Assembly (NCBI RefSeq): GCF_000721495.1
Contig: NZ_JOHY01000046.1
Coordinates: 1-58,454 of the forward strand
Reading direction: 5' to 3'
Length of the DNA stretch: 58,454 nucleotides
Source of the DNA: Streptomyces sp. NRRL F-5123
GTDB lineage: Bacteria > Actinomycetota > Actinomycetes > Streptomycetales > Streptomycetaceae
Below are positions 52,746 through 58,454 of the stretch, piece by piece; positions within the stretch are counted from its first letter, which is position 1; every line of letters begins with the position of its first letter. The translations under genes were made by a program, and so were the position numbers. The notes under the pieces are model-generated. The model had not been told where the DNA came from and searched no databases. It saw only the letters and a program-made list of their open reading frames with translations.

Positions 52746-52776
52746 CCATGCGGGGCGAAACCGCCCCGTCCCTCCT
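52746..52776 (-). promoter_or_regulatory. ftsH leader: hairpin between Shine-Dalgarno and start
   Basis: AGGAGGGA (52769-52776) is followed by a perfect 7-bp hairpin (arms CGGGGCG and CGCCCCG, 52751-52768) and then five bases to the ATG. Only if the hairpin forms is the spacing right (5 bases rather than 23). Confidence 0.7.
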
Positions 52777-52992
52777 GCCACAGTGAGGCACCTCACCGCC
52801 TGTCAGGCGGCCTGTGCATCCGGTGTTGTAATGACCCGACCTTCGGACGGTACCCCAGCATTGTCACCCGAGGGCGCCGCCGACTGTTAACCAACCCGCT
52901 TTCCTGCTCCAACGCCGGGATATCGGCGCAGGTTCCCCGGGGCCTCCCGGGGGCATCCGGGCGGCTCGCGGCCGGCCGGCGGGCGGGGCCGG

Positions 52993-53547
52993 TCAGCCGC
53001 CGTAGACGTGCGGCGCGAGGGTGCCGACGAAGGGCAGATTCCGGTACTTCTCGGCGTAGTCCAGGCCGTATCCCACGACGAATTCATTGGGAATCTCGAA
53101 GCCCGTGTACTTGACGTCGATCTCCACCTTGGCCGCCTCGGGCTTGCGCAGCAGCGTGCAGACCTCCAGCGAGGCCGGGCCGCGCGAGCCCAGGTTGCTG
53201 ATGAGCCAGGAGAGCGTCAGGCCGGAGTCGATGATGTCCTCGACGATCAGCACATGGCGGCCGGCGATGTCGGTGTCCAGGTCCTTGAGGATGCGGACGA
53301 CGCCGGAGGACTTGGTGCCCGCCCCGTAGGAGGACACCGCCATCCAGTCCATCGTGACAGGGCTGGACAGGGCGCGGGCCAGGTCCGCCATGACCATGAC
53401 CGCGCCCTTGAGGACGCCCACGATCAGCAGCTCCCGGCCCGCGTAGTCCCGGTCGACCTGTGCGGCCAGCTCGGAGAGCTTCGCGTCGATCTCGGCCTTG
53501 GAGATGAGCACTTTCTCCAGGTCCGTGCCCATGTCGATCTCGTTCAC
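52993..53547 (-). CDS. hpt: Hypoxanthine phosphoribosyltransferase
   Basis: 184 residues from GTG 53547; ATG 53532 is an alternative. LLIVGVLKGAVMVMADLARA, SSYGAGTKSSGVVRILKDLD and the PRPP motif VLIVEDIIDSGLTL are diagnostic, with YVVGYGLDYAEKYRNLP near the end (VVGYGLDYAEKY). It salvages hypoxanthine and guanine. Gene order tilS-hpt-ftsH-folE is common to actinobacteria. The 59-bp gap to tilS favours one transcript. Confidence 0.95.
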   Translation of the reverse strand: MNEIDMGTDLEKVLISKAEIDAKLSELAAQVDRDYAGRELLIVGVLKGAVMVMADLARALSSPVTMDWMAVSSYGAGTKSSGVVRILKDLDTDIAGRHVLIVEDIIDSGLTLSWLISNLGSRGPASLEVCTLLRKPEAAKVEIDVKYTGFEIPNEFVVGYGLDYAEKYRNLPFVGTLAPHVYGG

Positions 53548-53605
53548 TGCCTGGTACGTCCTCAGCTGCTCGGGTCCACGTCGGCGCACGTCGGCCCACC
53601 CTTGG

Positions 53606-54601
53606 CTACGACGGCGAGAAGAACAGTCTGCCATTGGCCCGCCGGACGGCGACGCCGCCCGGCAGGTTGAGCGCCTTCTGCCCGCGCCAGCCGGTGACCA
53701 GGCGGTCCACCTCCTCGATGTGCCGGGCGAAGAGGAAGCCGGGCGGCGAGCCCGCGGCGATGGCGCTGCGGCGCAGCACCCGGCGGCGCACCGCGGCGGG
53801 CAGCGTGGACAGCCGCCGCACGTCGAGGCTGCCGTCGTCGCCCGCCGCGTCGGCCTGCGCGTCGGCGGCCCACTGGTCGAGCGCGTCGGCGTCGTCCCGG
53901 GACAGCTGGGCGGTACGGGCCAGGGCCTCGACGACGCCTTTGCCGAGCGACTTCTCCAGCACCGGCAGCGCCTCGTGGCGGACCCGCGAGCGGGTGTAGG
54001 CGGGGTCGTGGTTGTGCGGGTCCTCCCACACGGTGATGCCCTGGGCCAGGCAGCCCTGGCGTACGGTGTCGCGGTCGAGCAGCAGGAAGGGGCGGCGGTA
54101 GCGGCCGCCCACGCCGGACACCGCGGCCATGCCGGACAGCGACCGGATCCCGGAGCCGCGGGCGAGCCCGAGCAGCACCGTTTCTGCCTGGTCGTCGCGG
54201 GTATGGCCGAGGAGGACGGCCGCGGCGCCGAAGCGTTCGGCGGCCGCGTCGAGGGCGGCGTAGCGGGCGTCGCGGGCGGCGGCCTCGGGGCCGCCCTGGC
54301 GGCCGACGGTCACGCCGACGGCGTCGACCGGGTCGAGGCCGAGGGCGCGCAGCCGCCCGGCCACTTCCTGCGCGCGCACGGCGGAGCCGTCCTGCAGGCC
54401 GTGGTCGACGGTGACCGCGCCGGAGCGCACGCCGAGACGGGGGCCCTCGAAGGCGAGGGCGGCGGCGAGCGCCATGGAGTCGGCGCCGCCGCTGCAGGCG
54501 GCGAGCACCAGCGGGTGCGGGTCGGCGGACGAGCCGAGGACGTCGTGCAGGACGCGGCGGACCGCCAGGCGTATCGCCGCGACCGTGGGGTGGGGTCCCA
54601 T
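53606..54601 (-). CDS. tilS: tRNA(Ile)-lysidine synthase
   Basis: 331 residues from ATG 54601, with GGAGGG 8 bases upstream. ATP loop SGGADSM (37-43), [54 protein letters not shown] and [17 protein letters not shown]. It makes lysidine at the wobble position of tRNA(Ile) CAU, which is essential. The C-terminal domain is shortened, as usual in actinobacteria. Confidence 0.95.
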   Translation of the reverse strand: MGPHPTVAAIRLAVRRVLHDVLGSSADPHPLVLAACSGGADSMALAAALAFEGPRLGVRSGAVTVDHGLQDGSAVRAQEVAGRLRALGLDPVDAVGVTVGRQGGPEAAARDARYAALDAAAERFGAAAVLLGHTRDDQAETVLLGLARGSGIRSLSGMAAVSGVGGRYRRPFLLLDRDTVRQGCLAQGITVWEDPHNHDPAYTRSRVRHEALPVLEKSLGKGVVEALARTAQLSRDDADALDQWAADAQADAAGDDGSLDVRRLSTLPAAVRRRVLRRSAIAAGSPPGFLFARHIEEVDRLVTGWRGQKALNLPGGVAVRRANGRLFFSPS

Positions 54602-54891
54602 GTCCGGTTCCCTCCTGAGGAGGCTGGGTGCGGGAACCTCGGTGAGCACGGGGGGCTCGCGAAGTTCGGGAGTTGATGACGCAGGGTATTCAGATGGTGA
54701 CAGAAGCCCGGGCATTACCCGAGCATCGCACGCCCTACCCTGCGCTTACGGTCCCTCGGACGGGTGAACCGGGGGCGCGTGTCCCCTCCCGGGGGCGCGG
54801 GCGGAGGGCGCCGCGCCGACCCCCCGCGGCTCGCCGGTGACGGGGCGGCCGGTCCTCGGCGGCGGGGCGGGCGTTCCCGGCGGCGGGGCGG

Positions 54892-56076
54892 TCAGTCCTC
54901 GGCGGCGGGGCGGGCGTGGACGCGGGTGACCCAGTCCGCGGGCTTGGCGATCTCGGCCTTCGTCGGCAGCGTGTTCGGCGACGTCCAGACCTTGTTGAAG
55001 CCGTCCATGCCGACCTCGTCCACGACCGCGCGCACGAAGCGCTCGCCGTCGCGGTACTGCCGCAGCTTCGCGTCCAGGCCCAGCAGCCGGCGCAGCGCCT
55101 GGTCCAGGCGCCCGGCGCCGCTGGCCCGGCGGCGGCTGAACTTCTCCCGGATCTCGGCGACCGACGGCACGACCTCGGGCCCGACGCCGTCCATCACGTA
55201 GTCCGCGTGGCCCTCCAGAAGCGACATCACGCCGGTCAGCCGGGCCAGGATCTCCCGCTGCGAGGCCGTCTGCACCAGGTCGACGAGGCTCCGCCCGCCG
55301 TCTGCCTCGTCCTCGTGGGCCTCGGCCTGCTCCTGCTCCCTGGCCCCGTTCTGCCCGCTGAAGGACTGCACGGCCTGCCGGATCCGCTCCACCACGGTCG
55401 AGGCGTCCAGCTCGGTCTCGCCGAGGAAGGACTGGATCTCGGACTCGATGTGGTCGCGCAGCCACGGCACCGCCGAGAACTGCGTGCGGTGCGTCTCCTC
55501 GTGCAGGCACACCCACAGCCGGAAGTCGTGCGGGTCGACGTCCAGCTCCCGCTCGACGTGCACGATGTTCGGCGCGACGAGCAGCAGCCGCCCGGCCCGC
55601 GACTGCCCCGGCGCGGGCTTGACCGGCCCGGCGGGCATGTCGCGGCTGGGCGGCGCGAACGTCTCGTACTGCCCCAGCACGCGCGAGGACAGGAAGCTCA
55701 GCAGCATCCCGACCTCGACGCCCGTCACCTTGCCGCCGACCGTGCCGAGCACCGCCCCACCGGGGCCGCCCGGCCGCCGCGCCTGCATCTTGACCAGCAG
55801 CGGCTTGAGCACCTCGCGGAAGCCCGCGACGTTGGCCTTCACCCACCCGGCGCGGTCCACGACGAGGACCGGCGTGCCGTGCGGCGGCGCGTCGTCGCCG
55901 TACATCCGGGTGAAGCCGCGGACGTGCGCCTCCGAGGCCAGCGCGTGCCCGCGCAGCTCGGCCACGATCGCGCGGGCCTCGTCCCGGCTCACCTCCGGAC
56001 CCGGCCGGGTGAGCCGCTGCGCCGTGGCCACGGCGAGGTTCCAGTCGACCATCTCGCTTCCACCGATGCTCGTCAT
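54892..56076 (-). CDS. DUF2342 zinc-dependent metalloprotease-like protein
   Basis: 394 residues from ATG 56076. Sequence matches the family annotated as zinc-dependent metalloprotease or F420-biosynthesis-associated: MVDWNLAVATAQRLTRPGPE, FTRMYGDDAPP-like region, LLSFLSSRVLGQYE, LLLVAPNIVHVERELDVD, the HEETH zinc motif (CLHEETHRTQF, about 191-196) and LEGHADYVMDGVG with a third ligand. True substrate unknown. The last 130 bp downstream (54720-54891) hold only G/C-rich repeats of the form GGCGGGGCGG. Confidence 0.88.
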   Translation of the reverse strand: MTSIGGSEMVDWNLAVATAQRLTRPGPEVSRDEARAIVAELRGHALASEAHVRGFTRMYGDDAPPHGTPVLVVDRAGWVKANVAGFREVLKPLLVKMQARRPGGPGGAVLGTVGGKVTGVEVGMLLSFLSSRVLGQYETFAPPSRDMPAGPVKPAPGQSRAGRLLLVAPNIVHVERELDVDPHDFRLWVCLHEETHRTQFSAVPWLRDHIESEIQSFLGETELDASTVVERIRQAVQSFSGQNGAREQEQAEAHEDEADGGRSLVDLVQTASQREILARLTGVMSLLEGHADYVMDGVGPEVVPSVAEIREKFSRRRASGAGRLDQALRRLLGLDAKLRQYRDGERFVRAVVDEVGMDGFNKVWTSPNTLPTKAEIAKPADWVTRVHARPAAED

Positions 56077-56158
56077 GCCTTCACGGTACGTTGCCGGTCC
56101 GTGCTTTGGGGCGCCCGCAGCCGGGCGGGGAACCCGGAAAGAACCCGGAGACGCGCAA

Positions 56159-56194
56159 GGGCGGGCCGTACGGGGTCTCCCCCGCGGCCCGCCC
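56159..56194 (-). terminator. Hairpin after ppa
   Basis: 10-bp arms GGGCGGGCCG (56159-56168) and CGGCCCGCCC (56185-56194), 29 bp after the ppa stop on the minus strand. The T tract is weak. Confidence 0.65.
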
Positions 56195-56222
56195 CGCTGC
56201 GAAGGCGATGCGGCGAACGCGC

Positions 56223-56717
56223 TCAGTGGCCCGGCCCGTGCTCCTTCAGGCGGCGGAAGGAGTCCTCGATCTCGGCCTCGGCCTCGGCGCGGCCGACCCA
56301 GTCGGCGCCCTCGACGGACTTGCCGGGCTCCAGGTCCTTGTAGACCTCGAAGAAGTGCTGGATCTCCAGCCGGTCGAACTCGCTCACGTGGTGGATGTCC
56401 CGCAGGTGCTCCACGCGCGGGTCGGACGCCGGCACGCACAGCACCTTGTCGTCGCCGCCGGCCTCGTCGGTCATGCGGAACATGCCGATGGCGCGGCAGG
56501 TGATCAGGCAGCCGGGGAAGGTCGGGTCGTCCAGCAGGACGAGGGCGTCCAGCGGGTCGCCGTCCTGGCCGAGGCTGTTCTCGATGAAGCCGTAGTCGGC
56601 GGGGTAGCTGGTCGAGGTGAAGAGCCTGCGGTCCAGGCGGATACGACCGGTCTCGTGGTCCACCTCGTACTTGTTCCGCGAACCCTTCGGGATCTCGATC
56701 GTGACGTCGAACTCCAA
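56223..56717 (-). CDS. ppa: Inorganic pyrophosphatase (family I)
   Basis: 164 residues. [40 protein letters not shown] and [19 protein letters not shown] carry the metal- and PPi-binding acidic residues (EYDPDxP-like set DGDPLDALV). It pulls biosynthetic reactions by removing PPi. Divergent from dacB with an 87-bp intergenic region. Confidence 0.96.
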   Translation of the reverse strand: MEFDVTIEIPKGSRNKYEVDHETGRIRLDRRLFTSTSYPADYGFIENSLGQDGDPLDALVLLDDPTFPGCLITCRAIGMFRMTDEAGGDDKVLCVPASDPRVEHLRDIHHVSEFDRLEIQHFFEVYKDLEPGKSVEGADWVGRAEAEAEIEDSFRRLKEHGPGH

Positions 56718-56804
56718 GGCCGTACTCCTCCATGATCAGCGCATAGTGCGGGTGGTTAAGTGTCTCCCACGTAAGTGGGTGGTCGCGAAAGGGGCTGGTC
56801 GGGG

Positions 56805-58250
56805 GTGCCGCTCAACAGAACGGTGCAGGTCGTGGGGATTTCCGCGGTAGTGGGTGCGGTGCTCGCCGCGGTCGCGGTGGCCGCGGCGGGACCGTGGGAC
56901 GCGGGCCAGCGTACGGCGGAACGGTCCTACGCGGCGTCCCACTCCGCCGCATCGCGCTCGGCGGGGGCGAAGCACGCGGCGCCGCACGCCGCGTCCGGCA
57001 CGCCGTGCGGCGCCACGGCGCCGGGCGGGTCCGCCGGGTGCGGGGGCGTCGACATCGTCGGGGCCCACGCGCCCGCCGCCGGGCCCGTGTTCGCCGCCGC
57101 CGGGAGCGGGCGGGCGCCCGCCTCGCTCGCCCCGGACCTCGCGGCGCGGCTGGGGCCGCTCATGGCCGCGCCCGGCCTCGGGACGGTACGCACCGGGTCC
57201 GTGCTCGACGTCGCGAGCGGGCAGGTGCTGTACGACCGCGGGTCCCGCACCGCCATGACGCCCGCGTCCACCACCAAGCTCGCGACCGCGGTCGCCGCGC
57301 TCGGCACCCTCGGCGACGCGTACACCCTCACGACCACCGCGGTCGCCACGGCGGACGACCGGGTCGTGCTCGTCGGCGGCGGCGACCCCACCCTCACGCT
57401 CGACCGGCTCGCCGCCGACACCGCCGCCGCGCTGCACGCCCGCGGGACGGACTCCGTCCACCTGGGGTACGACACCTCGTACTACTCCGGCCCCACGCTC
57501 CACCCCATCGGCGTCAACGAGAACCTCGCGCCCGTCACCGCGCTCATGGCCTCCGAGGGCCGCCTCGACCCGGGCAGCACCGGGCCCGCGACCCGCTCCC
57601 TCGACCCGGCCCGCTCCGCCGCCCAGCAGTTCGCCCACCTCCTGGAGTCGCACGGCGTCACCGTGACCGGCACCCCGAAGAAGGCGAGCGGCGCGGGCGG
57701 GGCTCGGCTCGCCGTCCACCACTCGGCGCCGCTGGACCAGCTCGTCGAGCGGATGCTCACGGACTCCGACAACGACATCGCCGAGGCGCTCGCCCGGCAG
57801 GTCGCCCGGGCGTCCGGGCAGCCGCTCAGCTTCGACGGTGTCGCGCAGGCGCTTCCGCGGGTGCTGCGGACGTACGGGGTCCCGCTCGGGAAGACCGTCT
57901 TCACCGACGGCAGCGGCCTCAACCGCGCGGACGCGCTCTCGCCCGCGGCGCTCACCCGGTTGCTGGCGCTGGCTGCCTCGCCGGCCCACCCGGAGCTGCG
58001 TCCCGTCCTCGACGGGCTCCCCATAGCCGCCTTCAGCGGCACGCTCACGTCCCGGTTCTCCGCTGCCGCGGGGGCGGGGGTGGTCCGCGCGAAGACCGGC
58101 ACGCTGACGGGGGTCAACACGATCGCCGGGGTGACGGTCACCCCGGCGGGGCGGGTGCTGGCCTTCGCCTTCATGACCGCGGGGTCGACGTCCGCGTCGG
58201 TGGCGGAATCCGGCCTTGACGCTCTCGCGTCGGAGGTGGCCGGCGTCTAG
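56805..58250 (+). CDS. dacB: D-alanyl-D-alanine carboxypeptidase/endopeptidase (S13)
   Basis: 481 residues from GTG 56805; an in-frame GTG at 56775 is possible but lacks an RBS. An N-terminal membrane/signal segment (VQVVGISAVVGAVLAAVAVAA) is followed by an Ala/Ser-rich linker. The PBP4-type domain has the SxxK nucleophile in TPASTTKLAT (S155, K158), SDND (about 321-324) and KTGT (about 429). It trims cell-wall peptides outside the membrane. The linker (about 40-110) is unusually rich in Ala/His/Ser. The gene ends 10 bp before the last repeat copy. Confidence 0.93.
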   Translation: MPLNRTVQVVGISAVVGAVLAAVAVAAAGPWDAGQRTAERSYAASHSAASRSAGAKHAAPHAASGTPCGATAPGGSAGCGGVDIVGAHAPAAGPVFAAAGSGRAPASLAPDLAARLGPLMAAPGLGTVRTGSVLDVASGQVLYDRGSRTAMTPASTTKLATAVAALGTLGDAYTLTTTAVATADDRVVLVGGGDPTLTLDRLAADTAAALHARGTDSVHLGYDTSYYSGPTLHPIGVNENLAPVTALMASEGRLDPGSTGPATRSLDPARSAAQQFAHLLESHGVTVTGTPKKASGAGGARLAVHHSAPLDQLVERMLTDSDNDIAEALARQVARASGQPLSFDGVAQALPRVLRTYGVPLGKTVFTDGSGLNRADALSPAALTRLLALAASPAHPELRPVLDGLPIAAFSGTLTSRFSAAAGAGVVRAKTGTLTGVNTIAGVTVTPAGRVLAFAFMTAGSTSASVAESGLDALASEVAGV

Positions 58251-58259
58251 CCCGCCGGG

Positions 58260-58454
58260 CGGCGAGGTCCCGTCGCAACGGGGTGCCTCTTGCGGTGGTG
58301 CCCGCGACCCTCTGTGGGTGGGGGTTGCTCGCGCCGTTCTCCCCCAGAGCTTCGTCTGGGAGGTACCCCCACGCGCCCCTGGTGTTGCCCGGCGGGGCAT
58401 CGCGCTTCTGCTTCGGTGGGTGGGGTCGGGGGCCACTCCGGGGGTACCTCCTCG
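58260..58454. repeat. Copy D of the intergenic repeat (forward, cut by the window end)
   Basis: From about 58280: GTGCCTCTTGCGGTGG, GTTGCTCGCGCCGTTCTCCC, a hairpin CCCCCAGAGC...GGGAGGTACCCCC, GCCCGGCGGGGCATCGCG and CCACTCCGGGGGTACCTCCTC at the window end. It differs from A in the second module but joins the same core. Confidence 0.85.

Noticed and set aside
54720..54891. Possible small gene downstream of the DUF2342 protein
   Set aside because: Only GGCGGGGCGG-type repeats and no start with an RBS; the segment looks like 3' non-coding sequence.

Overview
The window is very GC-rich, uses GTG starts freely and keeps gene sets typical of Streptomyces: an actinobacterial XPB helicase, groL with CIRCE sites, otsA/otsB next to a glucosyl-3-phosphoglycerate synthase, nagK-nagA with DasR-type sites, a fol cluster, ftsH-hpt-tilS and dacB. 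It is a draft contig of a Streptomyces or close relative. Bases 1-60 are Illumina Nextera i7 adapter, so the contig really begins at base 61.

Layout. 61-436: start of a secreted protein, cut by the contig end. 721-12323: mixed genes (XPB helicase, Ser/Thr kinase with a WD40 sensor, CutC, HelD/HelR-type RNA polymerase recycling ATPase, an ABC-ATPase relic, HD hydrolase, methyltransferase, SDR/MarR pair), ending with a small effector-associated protein. 12337-17040: a 1567-residue caspase / HSP90-like ATPase / winged-helix-repeat protein, which together with the small gene looks like an NTP-dependent conflict (immunity) system. 17108-20633: DUF4031 pair, DEDDh exonuclease, RpiR regulator and MurQ. 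20742-25027: groL, csp, and a SAM-I riboswitch-controlled pair annotated by similarity as threonine synthase plus sulfur carrier, better read as homocysteine synthesis (MetM-MetO type). 25197-33808: GpgS, OtsA, OtsB, DUF3263, a sugar-binding lipoprotein, NagK, NagA and a PfkB-like protein. 33798-42979: a carbohydrate-binding membrane protein, an NDUFAF7/MidA-like methyltransferase, an epimerase, an orphan NuoD-like protein, an ECF-type sigma factor, a coiled-coil membrane protein, a wrecked glycine-betaine transporter locus, and a rhodanese-cysteine dioxygenase pair behind a Cys-containing leader peptide. 43641-58250: DUF3180, folK-folB-NTF2-folP, an MprF-like protein, an esterase, folE, ftsH, hpt, tilS, a DUF2342 metalloprotease, ppa and dacB.

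How genes work together. MurQ/RpiR (MurNAc recycling), NagK/NagA (GlcNAc use, three dre-like sites) and DacB form a wall-sugar theme. GpgS, OtsA and OtsB make compatible solutes, while the betaine uptake locus at 41.2-41.9 kb is broken. The fol genes are chained by ATGA overlaps. An NDUFAF7-like methyltransferase lies 2 kb from a NuoD homologue, the known target of its mitochondrial relatives.

Non-coding structure is rich: a family of roughly 400-bp intergenic repeats (copies near 36.0, 37.5, 43.2 and 58.3 kb, degenerate ones near 5.3 and 8.5 kb), a 63-bp tandem repeat at 32.7 kb, two CIRCE operators, the SAM-I riboswitch, twin hairpins at 41.9/42.0 kb, and an ftsH leader with a hairpin between Shine-Dalgarno and start codon.
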